Below, piece after piece: positions 21,222 through 32,051 of a stretch of 64,000 nt of DNA. Made by a program: the position numbers and the translations under genes. The notes under the pieces are model-generated. The model saw only the letters and a program-made list of their open reading frames with translations, did no database searches and had not been told where the DNA came from. Origin of the DNA: Bartonella sp. WD12.1 (lineage in GTDB: Bacteria > Pseudomonadota > Alphaproteobacteria > Rhizobiales > Rhizobiaceae). Numbering within the stretch: position 1 is the stretch's first letter; each line of letters opens with the position of its first letter. Location: the NCBI RefSeq assembly GCF_002022415.1, contig NZ_MUBG01000001.1, forward strand, positions 1,150,001 through 1,214,000, in the 5' to 3' direction.

Positions 21222-21450
21222 ATATCTTCCTCCCTTCGCTTATAATAACATTATAGCTACAAGTTTGCAACATATTGTGCATTAAAATGGTATGATATTT
21301 TCTTAGATTTTATTTTATTACAGTAAACTCTATAAGGCTTTCCTATTTTAATAATTCAATCACATACATATCTCTTGGCTAGCCTTCGTTATATGTTGCC
21401 TAAAGATTGAAAATGACGACAACTATTATGTGATATAACATCAATATCGA

Positions 21451-24400
21451 TCAGAAACGATAACGTAGCCCCCCTGAGAAAGTACTTCCCGAAAGACCAG
21501 CTTTGGTTATTTTTTGCTGATAAACCATATCACCATGCAAAGCTATCTGAGACGACAATTGAGCCTGCACACCTACACCTGCTTCCATAGAAGAACCAAA
21601 TGCGCCTAACTGGAATGTATCTTTGAACTGTACAAATTGCTTTCCTCCAAAACTACTCATAAGATGTAGCTTGCCATAGAAAGATATTGAACTGTCTTCT
21701 TCCATTAAAGCAAATTCTTGAGCAAGACGTCCACCTAAACGCGTTGTTAATTGGCTTGGAGATCCCATATTGATATTAAATCCATCAACATCTCGAGCGG
21801 AATTAAACATCAAATATTGATAGACAAGTTGCATCTGTGGCTCAAAAACAAGGCCTTCATATCCAGTCAAGAAAGCCTTACCACCTGTCAAAGCTGCACG
21901 CAGTGGCTTGCCCGTTATGCTTGCTGTTTTACCTCGCGCAAGTGTTTCGACATTTCCTCGAGATAAACCGTATGATAAAAGGCCATTAACATAAAATCCC
22001 ATATTATGTTGCAAACTCGCATAAGCCGTTACAGACCAGTTATCAAAATTACTTTTCTTACTTTTTTCAACATCTTGAGGTTGGAGTGATAATTTACCAT
22101 AAGTACCTATAACCCCAATAAATGCACTATTTTGTTCATTTTCTAATGTATCCAGTAGAACAGCTGCATCTGCCGCACGGTAGTCAAATTTTGCGCCATA
22201 ACCATATTCCAAAGCAGACAAATCAGAAGTATAGGTATGACTACCACCGTAACCACGTATGAAAAAGGCCGGCTTTCCGTTGAAAAATGGATCAAACGAC
22301 GTCACCATTGTCCCTAATAACTCAGTTTGATTGTTGATATCCATCAGCCCAGAGTAAAATAAAGCATTAGGCAAAAGCAGATAGGTCGGAACCTGTGGAA
22401 CAATCGCTGGCTTGATTGGCTTTGGCTGACGAGGATCAAAAGGAGTGTATTTACTTTCAAGACGGAAATCCCAAAATTCTCCCTCTCCCGCCACTAGCCT
22501 TTTTTGAGGATCCGCTTTTCCAAATTTAGAATCGGGACCATAAGCAACGAGATAATATTGATAAGGAGAATTATTTAATGTGACATAGCCATAATTTAAT
22601 TGGAAAGAGTCTTGTTTTGCTGATCCAGAAACTTGTACTATTGATACACTTTGATGATTGTTATTTTTACTCGTTTTTGAGTTTACAGTTTCCTCTTCAT
22701 TATTCGGTGCGTTCATATGAATTTTAGTAGTTCCAGAAGCATTACCGTGAATTAAAACGCGGTCGGTTTTATTATCATCAAATGAACCATCACTACCTAC
22801 TTGAATGTTAAGATGAAATTGAGAATCACCTTGAGCAAGATAAACGCTACGGGGTCCTTTTCCAATATACAGTGTTTGATAATTATCTGAAGTTGGTCTT
22901 TCAAAGATAATCGCACTGTCTTTAAGCATCATACCTGAGACAGATGAAGACACTTTTTCTAGATCTTGTTTTTTTCTATTCGTTAAAAGCCATTTGGATT
23001 TGTTAGTTAGATAAAATAGAGCACTAGATTTATCATCAACATGTGATCCGCCAGTTAATAAGGAATTATTAGTTGCAAGCATTATAGCAGACCCATTTTC
23101 GGCCCTCAGCAAAAGATCACCCGAAACATCCGAATCTTTTAAGGTGATGAAACCTTTAGCTGTTTTTCCATGAATAACTATGTTGTTTGGAACTTTTAAA
23201 ACTGTTTGCGTTAAGTTAACCATCGCCGCTTCTGATTTTTGAGATCCTCCCCACAAGCTTATACCAACGCCATCGTCGCCATCTATTGTAACAATTGATT
23301 TTCTAACCCTCACCATTCCACTATCAATACGGATTCCTTTAGCAATACCTGTTAGTTGGGATTGAAGAAGTGTTATTTTTGCTCCTCTTATGACATGCAG
23401 TCCTTGTCCTTTATTGTTTGACCCTTTAATTGTGATTTTATTTGCTTCAAGATTTGCACCTTTTCCTTGAACTCTAAGGAAGTCTGCATCATTATCACTT
23501 GTATGCGTCAGGTTTACTTTATTTAGAACAGCTTTCCCGATGTGTAAGCTTACCCCATATTCTCCTTTAAACTCCACTGAAGCACTACTCATGGTTACTT
23601 CAGCATTTTGAGCAGTTATTCCTGTTTTAACTTTATTTAAATTTGAACGAATGAGTACTACATGTCCACCTTCAGTTACATCGGCACCTTTTTCTTGGTT
23701 ATTTCCATTGATTATTGTTCCTAACGCTTTAACAACGGATTCTCTTCCTTTAATTTTGATAAAGTCAGCGTTTTTATTACCTTTGTAGTTCATTTGTACA
23801 TTAGTTAAGACGGCTTGTCCTTTACTGAGCTTAACCCCATGCTCTCCATTAAACTCTATCACTCCATCCCCCATCCAGACCGATCCTTCCTCGACAGTTA
23901 TCGCATTTTGAACTTTTATCAAATGCGATTTATTTAAAGTAACATGTCCGCCGTTTTTGACATACACACCCTGCACACCTTGCCCTTGCCACCACATATT
24001 ACCTGAAAGCATTACTTTAATAGCTGAAAGATTTGAACCTTTTCCTCCAACCTGAATAAGATTTGGAGATTTAGGGTTTTCAGGAGCACTTATTTTTCTG
24101 TTATATTTTACAACAACACTTTTTAGTAAAACATTTCCTGTTGAAAGATTGACACCGTATTCTCCATTAAAGGTGATCCCTCCCCCCTTTATCCAGAATT
24201 GAGCATTCTTTACATCCACCCCCTTTACGACATTGGCAAGGACCGTATTTTTTAACATGACACGCCCACCATTCATCACATGAACGCCTAGCCCTTTACC
24301 CTGTCCGTCGATTTTGATGAGCGCCCCCTTAATATCTGCCTTGTTTACACCCTCCGTTGCATCAACCTTGAGGAAAGTAGCATCAGCATTATTACCTTCA

Positions 24401-27400
24401 TACTTCATCCCCACATTGACTAACAAAGCATTCCCCTGTTTGAGAAGTACCCCATGCTCTCCATGAAACTTTATCACCCCATTCTGCATGACCACAATCC
24501 CATTTTCGACAGTCATACCTTTTGCGACACTTTTCAGGGTAGTACCACCCAACCATGCCGCTCCTCCATTCACATACACCCCCGTACCACTCCTCACAGC
24601 TTCCCCACTTCCCGTAATTGTCGTCATCGCCACCTCTCCCATCACATCTTTCCCCACATAGACCCCATACTTCCCTTGAAACCCAATCGTAGAGGTTCCC
24701 CCTATCGCCAACATCCCACCCCCCGCTGCAAATATTCCCATTCCAACCCCCGAAATCTTCACATCCGTCAATGCCATTACCATCGTTCTCCCTCCCATTG
24801 CATATACACCCACCCCCTTACCCTCTCCCGTAATCTTCGTCCCCGTCAAGTCAGCCTTTGTCACCCCTTTTCCCACATACACCCCATAACCATTCCCTTT
24901 AAACTCAATCGATCCCTGATTCATTGTCAACGTCCCACCTCCCGTCACATGTACCCCTTTTTGCACTCCTGAAATCTGTACCCCCTCTAATCTCACTGTT
25001 CTCCCCCTCAATGCTCCCCTCACCTCATGACTTCTCCTTCCCGTAATTGTTGTCATCGTCACCTCTCCCATCACTTTATCCCCTGCGTACACCCCGTACT
25101 CACTCCCATTCCCCTCTCCCCTAATCACCGTCTTCGTTAACTCAGCCCTTGTCACCTCTCCTCCCACATAGACCCCATAATTCCCCGCAAACTGAATCTC
25201 CGTTGTCCCATTCATCGTCAAGCTCCCCGCCCCCATCATCTGCACCCCTATCCCAACCTTTGAAACCATCACATCCGTCAACGCCACCTTTCCCCCCGCT
25301 ACATACACCCCTTGACCACCTCCCTTTCCCATAATCTTCGTCTTCGTTAAAGTAGCACTCTTCACAGAACTTCCCACATATACCCCATACCCCCCTGCAA
25401 AATTAATCTCCGTTGTCCCACTCACCGTCAACGCCCCATCACCCATCATAACTACCCCTATTTGCACATTTGTTATCGACCCTTTTGTCACAGTCAGATC
25501 ATTCCCCCCCATCATCCTTACCCCCGTTCCAACCCTCTCAATCTTCACATCCGTCAACGTCACCTTTCCCCCCGCTACATACACCCCTTGACCACCTCCC
25601 TTTCCCGTAACCGTCACATTCCTCAAGTCAGCCCTTGTCACAGAACTTCCCACATAGACCCCATAACCATTGTCGCTTGTAAACTCAATCGTCGAGCTCC
25701 CACTAATCATCAATGCCCCCGTCCCATTCATCTCCACCCCTGTTTGTACCCCCGAAACCGTCACATCCGCCAACGTCATCGCCACCTTTCCCTCATGCGC
25801 CACATACACCCCTTGACCACCTCCCTTTCCCGTAACCGTCACATTCGTCAAGTCAGCCTTTGTCACCCCTTTTCCCACATACACCCCATAACCATTCCCT
25901 TTAAACTCAATCGATCCCTGATTCATTGTCAACGTCCCACCTCCCGTCACATGTACCCCTTTTTGCACCCCTTTTATCATCCCGCCACTGATCGTCAGAT
26001 CATTCCCTGCCTTCATCTCCACCCCCGTTGCAACTTTTGAAATCTTCACATCCGTCAACGTCAAACTCGCAGTCGCCTTATCTTCCACCTTCACCCCCGT
26101 ACCACCTCCTTTTCCCGTAATTATTGTCCCTGTTAAAGTAGCACTTATTACCGAAATCCCCACACTCATCCCCTCTGTCGTAAATTCTTTTATCTCCCCC
26201 TTTGTCATCATCAACGTCCCACCACCCATCATACTCACCCCCGTTGCAACCTGTGAAATCTCCACATCCGTCAACGTCACCTCTCCCCCCGTCGCATACA
26301 CCCCCTTACTCACCCCACTATTCACAGCTTCCCCACTTCCTGTAATCACCGTCTTCGTCAACTGAGTCATCTCTCCCCCCACATTAACCCCATAACTCCT
26401 CGTAAACCCAATCGACCCTCTCTCCATCACCAGCTTCTTACCACCTAACATCTGCACCCCCTTCTCAACCCCCTCAATCGTCACCCCAGTCAACGTCAAA
26501 CTCGCAGTCGCCCCACTCTTCACATACACCCCTGTCCCAACCTGTGAAACCGTCACATCCGTCAACGTCAACTCAGCACTCTTCACCTTGCTCCCCACAC
26601 TCACCCCTTTACTCGTCCCACCCCCCTTTCCTATAATCTTCGTCCCCTCCAAACTAACACTTTCCACCCCAGCCGCCTCCACATTAACCCCCGATGTTTT
26701 AAACTCTTTTATCTCCCCCTTCTTCACCGTCAACGTCCCACCACCCGACATCGTCACCCCCGTTGTAACCCCTTCAATCTCCACATCCTCCAACGTCACC
26801 TCTCCCTTCCCCGCCATATACACCCCATTCCCACCCCCACTTCCCACAATCTTTACATTCGTCAACTCAGCCTTCTCTCCCCCCGTCACATTCACCACAT
26901 TCCCATTTCCCGTAATCTTCCCCCTAATCATCTTAAACGTCCCACCCGACATCGTCACCCCCGTTGTAACCCCTTCAATCTCCACATCCTCCAACATCAA
27001 CGTCCCATCCTCCACACTCACCCCCCCTTCACTAATTGTTCCCCCCATCATAGTAACCGTTCCCCCCTGTACACTAAGCCCCGTACTAATTCCCGCAATC
27101 TTCGACTCCCCACTAATCATCACCTTTCCCTCACTCACACTCACCCCCGTTGTAACCCCTTCAATCTCCACATTCGTCAACTTCACCCCTTCCTCACTCA
27201 AAGTATTCACCTCCACCCCCGTACTCGTTCCCTTCTCATTTCCCTTAATCTTCACATTCATCAACTCAGCCTCCCCCGTCCCCGTCACACTCACCCCCAT
27301 TGTAGCTCCTCTACCAAACACCCCACCTATACTAATCTCTCCCCCCGTCACAATAGCCTTCCCCTCTCCCGTTATCTGAAGCCCCACCGCCTTTTGCCCC

Positions 27401-28851
27401 GTAGCCGTAATCTTAGAGCTCCCTTCTATCTTCATCGTCCCATTCGTCACCTTGACCCCTGTTTCAAACCCCTCCACCCCCACACTCGTCAACGTCACCT
27501 CTCCCTCCCCCGCCATATCCACACCCACCCCCTGACCACTCCCATCCCCCTTTCCCACAATCTTCCCCCCCATCACAGTAACATTCGCCTTCCCCTGTCC
27601 CTCCACCTTAATCCCCACCGCCTTTTGCCCCTTAGCCTCAATCGTCGCCCCTATCACCTCAGCCTTCCCCGTCTCCGTTATCCGAACCCCCACCCCATTA
27701 TCCCCCTCAGCCGTAATCGTCGACTCCCCATTAATCTTAACCGTCCCATCACTCACACTTACCCCCGTTAAAAAACTCTCAACCTCCACCTTATTCAACT
27801 CAACCGTCCCCGTCCCCATCATCACCACCCCCGTACCCTTATCCCCACTCCCATCCCCCTTTCCCACAATCTTCACATTCGTCACAGTAGCACTCCCCTT
27901 TCCCGACACATTAAGCCCCACCCCATTCTTCGTAACCGTAATCTTCGTCGAGCTTCCTTCTATCTTCAACTTCCCATCCCCCGACACCTCAGCCCCTGTT
28001 GTGACCTTCGTAAAACTCGTACCCACCAACGTCAACGTCCCATCTTTCACCACAGCACCCACTACACTCCCACTCCCCTCAATCGTCCCCCCCGTCACTT
28101 CAGCCTCTCCCTGCCCCTCCATCACAATCCCCTTACCATTCGACCCAACCGTAATCGTCGTTCCCTTCCCCGTCATAGTAACACTCGCCTTCCCCGCCCC
28201 CTTAATCTTTATCCCCGTCTTGACATCCGTAAAACCTGTACCCATCAATTCAACCGTCCCATCCCCATCCATCACTATCCCCGTACTATTACCCCCCTTC
28301 TCCACTGTCACCCCCCGCCCCTTCATCATCAACGTCACTTTCCCCCTATTCTTCACCTCAACCACAACTCCATCTTTCTTAACCCCAATCAATCCTGTCA
28401 TCACCGTAACAGCCCCTTCACTCTCAGCCACTATCCCCTTACTCACATTTACAATAGTAGCATCCACCAACTTCAGCCCCCCTCCACCATGCACCTTAAT
28501 CGCCGGATAAGTATTATCCCTACCATCACCATTTGTAACCCTCAGCGTACCACTCATCGTAATATCTGCATTCTCCCCATACACCTCTACAGCAGGCCAA
28601 CCAGGGTACTTACTCATATCTATAGTCCTCCCATCACTCACACTCACACTTCCACCCCCACCCAACCTATCACTTCCATCACACACAATTGGCTTACTAC
28701 CATCGCTACCAGTATCAACAGCCACCCTACAATTACCCTGTGACCCAGCATATACTTTTTCCTGAGCAGCTATAAGAGACACACCTGCTAGAAGAGCTGT
28801 CGATAAAAAACAAAAACAAACATGATGCTTCAATACGCGACGCATAACCAT
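21451..28851 (-). CDS. Giant repetitive type V autotransporter (beta-helix passenger)
   Basis: The 2466-residue protein has a signal peptide (LLAGVSLIAAQEKVYA end near residue 35), a very long passenger of imperfect right-handed beta-helix-like repeats and a C-terminal autotransporter barrel (about residues 2190-2466) ending FSGGLRYRF with a terminal Phe. Typical repeat words are GKGGGQGVYVAGGKVTLTDV and TGVEM/GVSVS. The family secretes its passenger across the outer membrane; Bartonella autotransporters act in adhesion or signalling to endothelial cells, but this one cannot be assigned a role. The ATG at 28845 has better spacing from the AGGG than 28851. Base use is strongly skewed in the N-terminal two thirds. 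Confidence 0.92.
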   Translation of the reverse strand: MVMRRVLKHHVCFCFLSTALLAGVSLIAAQEKVYAGSQGNCRVAVDTGSDGSKPIVCDGSDRLGGGGSVSVSDGRTIDMSKYPGWPAVEVYGENADITMSGTLRVTNGDGRDNTYPAIKVHGGGGLKLVDATIVNVSKGIVAESEGAVTVMTGLIGVKKDGVVVEVKNRGKVTLMMKGRGVTVEKGGNSTGIVMDGDGTVELMGTGFTDVKTGIKIKGAGKASVTMTGKGTTITVGSNGKGIVMEGQGEAEVTGGTIEGSGSVVGAVVKDGTLTLVGTSFTKVTTGAEVSGDGKLKIEGSSTKITVTKNGVGLNVSGKGSATVTNVKIVGKGDGSGDKGTGVVMMGTGTVELNKVEVESFLTGVSVSDGTVKINGESTITAEGDNGVGVRITETGKAEVIGATIEAKGQKAVGIKVEGQGKANVTVMGGKIVGKGDGSGQGVGVDMAGEGEVTLTSVGVEGFETGVKVTNGTMKIEGSSKITATGQKAVGLQITGEGKAIVTGGEISIGGVFGRGATMGVSVTGTGEAELMNVKIKGNEKGTSTGVEVNTLSEEGVKLTNVEIEGVTTGVSVSEGKVMISGESKIAGISTGLSVQGGTVTMMGGTISEGGVSVEDGTLMLEDVEIEGVTTGVTMSGGTFKMIRGKITGNGNVVNVTGGEKAELTNVKIVGSGGGNGVYMAGKGEVTLEDVEIEGVTTGVTMSGGGTLTVKKGEIKEFKTSGVNVEAAGVESVSLEGTKIIGKGGGTSKGVSVGSKVKSAELTLTDVTVSQVGTGVYVKSGATASLTLTGVTIEGVEKGVQMLGGKKLVMERGSIGFTRSYGVNVGGEMTQLTKTVITGSGEAVNSGVSKGVYATGGEVTLTDVEISQVATGVSMMGGGTLMMTKGEIKEFTTEGMSVGISVISATLTGTIITGKGGGTGVKVEDKATASLTLTDVKISKVATGVEMKAGNDLTISGGMIKGVQKGVHVTGGGTLTMNQGSIEFKGNGYGVYVGKGVTKADLTNVTVTGKGGGQGVYVAHEGKVAMTLADVTVSGVQTGVEMNGTGALMISGSSTIEFTSDNGYGVYVGSSVTRADLRNVTVTGKGGGQGVYVAGGKVTLTDVKIERVGTGVRMMGGNDLTVTKGSITNVQIGVVMMGDGALTVSGTTEINFAGGYGVYVGSSVKSATLTKTKIMGKGGGQGVYVAGGKVALTDVMVSKVGIGVQMMGAGSLTMNGTTEIQFAGNYGVYVGGEVTRAELTKTVIRGEGNGSEYGVYAGDKVMGEVTMTTITGRRSHEVRGALRGRTVRLEGVQISGVQKGVHVTGGGTLTMNQGSIEFKGNGYGVYVGKGVTKADLTGTKITGEGKGVGVYAMGGRTMVMALTDVKISGVGMGIFAAGGGMLAIGGTSTIGFQGKYGVYVGKDVMGEVAMTTITGSGEAVRSGTGVYVNGGAAWLGGTTLKSVAKGMTVENGIVVMQNGVIKFHGEHGVLLKQGNALLVNVGMKYEGNNADATFLKVDATEGVNKADIKGALIKIDGQGKGLGVHVMNGGRVMLKNTVLANVVKGVDVKNAQFWIKGGGITFNGEYGVNLSTGNVLLKSVVVKYNRKISAPENPKSPNLIQVGGKGSNLSAIKVMLSGNMWWQGQGVQGVYVKNGGHVTLNKSHLIKVQNAITVEEGSVWMGDGVIEFNGEHGVKLSKGQAVLTNVQMNYKGNKNADFIKIKGRESVVKALGTIINGNNQEKGADVTEGGHVVLIRSNLNKVKTGITAQNAEVTMSSASVEFKGEYGVSLHIGKAVLNKVNLTHTSDNDADFLRVQGKGANLEANKITIKGSNNKGQGLHVIRGAKITLLQSQLTGIAKGIRIDSGMVRVRKSIVTIDGDDGVGISLWGGSQKSEAAMVNLTQTVLKVPNNIVIHGKTAKGFITLKDSDVSGDLLLRAENGSAIMLATNNSLLTGGSHVDDKSSALFYLTNKSKWLLTNRKKQDLEKVSSSVSGMMLKDSAIIFERPTSDNYQTLYIGKGPRSVYLAQGDSQFHLNIQVGSDGSFDDNKTDRVLIHGNASGTTKIHMNAPNNEEETVNSKTSKNNNHQSVSIVQVSGSAKQDSFQLNYGYVTLNNSPYQYYLVAYGPDSKFGKADPQKRLVAGEGEFWDFRLESKYTPFDPRQPKPIKPAIVPQVPTYLLLPNALFYSGLMDINNQTELLGTMVTSFDPFFNGKPAFFIRGYGGSHTYTSDLSALEYGYGAKFDYRAADAAVLLDTLENEQNSAFIGVIGTYGKLSLQPQDVEKSKKSNFDNWSVTAYASLQHNMGFYVNGLLSYGLSRGNVETLARGKTASITGKPLRAALTGGKAFLTGYEGLVFEPQMQLVYQYLMFNSARDVDGFNINMGSPSQLTTRLGGRLAQEFALMEEDSSISFYGKLHLMSSFGGKQFVQFKDTFQLGAFGSSMEAGVGVQAQLSSQIALHGDMVYQQKITKAGLSGSTFSGGLRYRF
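24844..24966 (-). repeat. 123-bp exact repeat in the autotransporter, copy 1
   Basis: This stretch is identical to 25846-25968, 1002 bases (334 codons) away in the same frame. It encodes a segment running from VTGGGTLTMNQGS through KADLT. Exact identity inside otherwise diverged repeats points to recent duplication or gene conversion. Confidence 0.85.
25846..25968 (-). repeat. 123-bp exact repeat in the autotransporter, copy 2
   Basis: Second copy of the identical 123-bp block; see 24844-24966. Flanking repeat units are similar but not identical. Confidence 0.85.
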
Positions 28852-30409
28852 AACCCTCTCATCATCTTTAACGGAATAGGATCAAAAGAGACGAACTATT
28901 TGCAAAACGAGAATCGAAAATTAAAACACACCTGATACAAATCAGATCTAACGCCATACCCCCATTGAGACCTATACAAAAGACATCACTCATCAACACA
29001 ATAATCTAATGAATAAGGCTAAACACACTCCCCAAAACAAAAAAAATAAACCTATAAGATAAAAAATCCCAAACAAACACACATCACGCAGGAAACAGAA
29101 AGTAAACGCAAAAATAAATGAAACGTATCTTCTAAAAAAACATAAACACCAATTAACAATTTAAAATAAAACACACCTAAAAAATGCAAAAACTGGTTGT
29201 TATGAAATAGTGCTGGAGTGCTTCTTGTTGTAGAGCTAGGCGTTGTAGTAATGGTGTTTGGGTATTTTTTTTCGGTTTTTTTAATCATGTGACACCTACA
29301 ATTTTAAATATAAAATATTTCAAAGTGAGTTTGCCTTTGAAGGGGATTTGTATCAAAGGGTGTATTCAGTTTTGGACGTATAATTCATTTTGGGTTGTTC
29401 GTAAAGTGGCAACAAGGTTACAGTTTGAGATAAAAGTTTTGGGTTGGCTTTGTGTGTTGGGTTATTTTGTGGGGAGAATTGAGTATATTAGAGGTGAAGT
29501 TGGGAGGAAGGAGGTTGGTATTTTTTTGTTTTGTGTGTTTCAGGAGAGTGTAAAAACGTGTGGGTAGTTTGGTGATTGTGTTGAAATTGCACGAATGTTT
29601 CTTGATTTTTTTTTGTGTTTTGAGTAAAATAGTATGGGGTATATAAACCTTTTAGGTATTTTAATTACTAAAAAGGCATTATGAAATTTGTATTTTATTA
29701 ACATTGTTTTTATGTCAATGCAATATAAATTAAGTAAGAGTAAGTTTTGTAATTTAATTTGAATGGTATTTATTAAAATCATTTAAAAAGCGATTTCAGT
29801 TTTTTATAAATTGAGAAAGTGATTTGCTTATTTGGAAAAAATGATTTTATTCTTTAAATCATAATGAAATGTAATTATTTTCAAATCGAATATTAAGAAA
29901 ACATTTTAAACTTATAGCAAATAAATTTCTAAAAATGCTATAATACTTTCAAAATGAAGAACAGAATATGAATTTAAGTTATATATTAAAATGTCAGGGT
30001 AATATTAGAAAGAATATCTAAAATATTGTAAGATTGATCATGAATATTTTTTTCTTATAATAATTAAATAATGGATTATTTATAGAGTAGAATCTATCTA
30101 AGCTTTATGATTTCTAAAAAATTGTTTCATAATAATATGTTTTTAAGAAATTGAATTTGTGAATTTTATTTAAGAAAAGAGTAAAATTAAAAGTAGATAT
30201 TTTCTCGAAAATTGCGTTCTTGTCTTTTTTAAAAGCTCTTTATGGTAGAGAAAAAGAAAATATTCAATTTATGGTATAATATTTTAGTTATAGTCCACTA
30301 ATGGATACCAATATTGTATAGTAAATACTTTTCCAGATAACACCAATATTAATCTATATGTTTTATTATAATGTATAAGCATAAATGAATTCTAAAAAGA
30401 GGATTGTCT
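28852..30409. other. Long AT-rich region upstream of the autotransporter
   Basis: About 1.56 kb without a gene I can support. Short open frames at 29052-29288 (minus) and 29289-29567 (plus) lack family resemblance and good ribosome sites, and their predicted proteins look like translated spacer. The region should contain the divergent promoters for the autotransporter and the amidase. Confidence 0.5.
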
Positions 30410-31195
30410 ATGTATAAAATTGATTACAATAGTTATCGTGCTATACAAAGCTTTAATCGTCGAGTTCGTTTTTTAGTTATGCATTACACTGCGGTTAATT
30501 TTGAAACGTCAATCGCTCTTCTTACAGGTCCCTTAGTTAGTGCTCATTATCTTGTTCCTGATCCTTCAGAGAAAACTTATCTTGAAGCCGGCTTTAAGGA
30601 TATTCATATTTTTAACTTAGTTGATGAAAATGAACGTGCATGGCATGCTGGTGTAAGTTCATGGAATGAACATAGTAATCTGAATGATACATCTATTGGA
30701 ATTGAAATTGTTAATCTAGCAACCACTGAAAATGAAGCATTTACATTTCCCCCTTATAACCCAACACAAATTGATGCAATTAAAGAACTCGCATTGAATA
30801 TTCTTCAACGTTATCCAGATATTACGCCAACCAATGTCGTTGGTCACAGTGATATTGCCATTGGAAGAAAAAATGATCCAGGTGCAGCTTTTCCATGGAA
30901 ACAGCTTTATGAAGCAGGTATAGGAGCATGGTATGATGATGAATTAAAAAATTGTTACCAAAAAGAGTTTTGTAATTACACATGCTTGGAAAAAGCAAAA
31001 AAACAGGTTGTTGCTAAACTAAAGCAGTATGGATACGATACCTCAACTGCAAAAACTAAATGCGGATATAAGAATCTAATCCGAGCATTTCAGCTTCATT
31101 TTCGCCAAGAGAATTATAATGGAATTCTAGATGCTGAAACAACAGCAATTATTTATGCCTTGGTAGACAAGTACTTCCCCACCGCAGTAGTCTAA
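30410..31195 (+). CDS. N-acetylmuramoyl-L-alanine amidase (AmiD-like)
   Basis: The ATG at 30410 follows AGAGGA by 6 bases and is preferred over an in-frame TTG two codons earlier. The 261-residue protein has an Amidase_2 domain: zinc ligands in VMHYTA (H25), GHSDIAIGRKNDPG (His and Asp) and the substrate region SIGIEIVN. A C-terminal peptidoglycan-binding-like helix domain (about residues 185-255) follows. It should cut the amide between MurNAc and the stem peptide. No signal peptide is evident, so a cytoplasmic or non-classically exported recycling amidase is possible. Confidence 0.9.
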   Translation: MYKIDYNSYRAIQSFNRRVRFLVMHYTAVNFETSIALLTGPLVSAHYLVPDPSEKTYLEAGFKDIHIFNLVDENERAWHAGVSSWNEHSNLNDTSIGIEIVNLATTENEAFTFPPYNPTQIDAIKELALNILQRYPDITPTNVVGHSDIAIGRKNDPGAAFPWKQLYEAGIGAWYDDELKNCYQKEFCNYTCLEKAKKQVVAKLKQYGYDTSTAKTKCGYKNLIRAFQLHFRQENYNGILDAETTAIIYALVDKYFPTAVV

Positions 31196-32051
31196 GTCAT
31201 TCTCATCAAAAAGAACTGTCAAAACAGTGACTTTTCATATTTGCAAAGACCATCTAAAACTCTATTAACTAGAAGTAAGCACTACAATACCTTGTGATCA
31301 TCTAAATTTATCTGTAACTATAATCAATCACGATAAACAGAACCCCACTTTAACTATTCAAAATTTACATTATGAATAGCTTTATTATTAATTTTTAGCT
31401 TAATATCGCGTAATGATATGTAAAATCCTAGATACAAATGATGTAGAAAACAGAAAAAAGTAGTTCTGATAAATCTGCTTGTATTAATCAAAATGACTAA
31501 AAAGCATAAAAATTCTTTTTGACACTAATCTCTCAAAGACTTTTTCAGGAGGTCGGCGCACACACCACCCCAAAGAAAATATTTACGCTGGATAAAGCAA
31601 AATAATTTCACAAATCCACTGAAAGCTAGTCTTCAGTACTAGTTTAGAAGATAACAAAAACAAACACAAAAATCGACATTCTATTCGTATTCAAAACAAA
31701 TTCATATTCATTTGAATAACGCTTTTATATCATTTTTAAGTTAAATACGTAAATAAATCATACTAAAATTAATTTACTTTTTTGAAGCACTAATTAACTT
31801 ACTGCAACAGATAAACTGTTTATAATGCCAAATACTCCAATCAAAGCAAACAGAAAAATATGCTAACATAAGCTGAAATGGACAGTTACAAAACTCCCAA
31901 TTCCCTTTAATCAATCCTCTTTTGAGTACAACATTACTCCTGTTAAATTAATATTTTTGCCACTCTAAAAAGCTCTGTCCTTTTGTTACACTTTTAAAAA
32001 CAATAAAAACCTATCATAAACTAAACTTCAGAATTATTAATTTTTAACACA
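31196..32051. other. AT-rich spacer between amidase and Hbp-like genes
   Basis: 856 bases between convergent genes. No gene, tRNA or convincing terminator was recognised. The string CAGGAGGTCGG near 31547 looks like a ribosome site but no open frame follows it. Confidence 0.5.

Noticed and set aside
24454-28743. Long open frames on the plus strand inside the autotransporter gene
   Set aside because: They encode Pro/Ser/His-rich nonsense and exist because C-rich antisense DNA lacks stop codons. The minus-strand frame has a signal peptide and barrel.
29289-29567. 92-residue plus-strand frame upstream of the autotransporter
   Set aside because: No family, no ribosome site and composition like spacer; probably chance.
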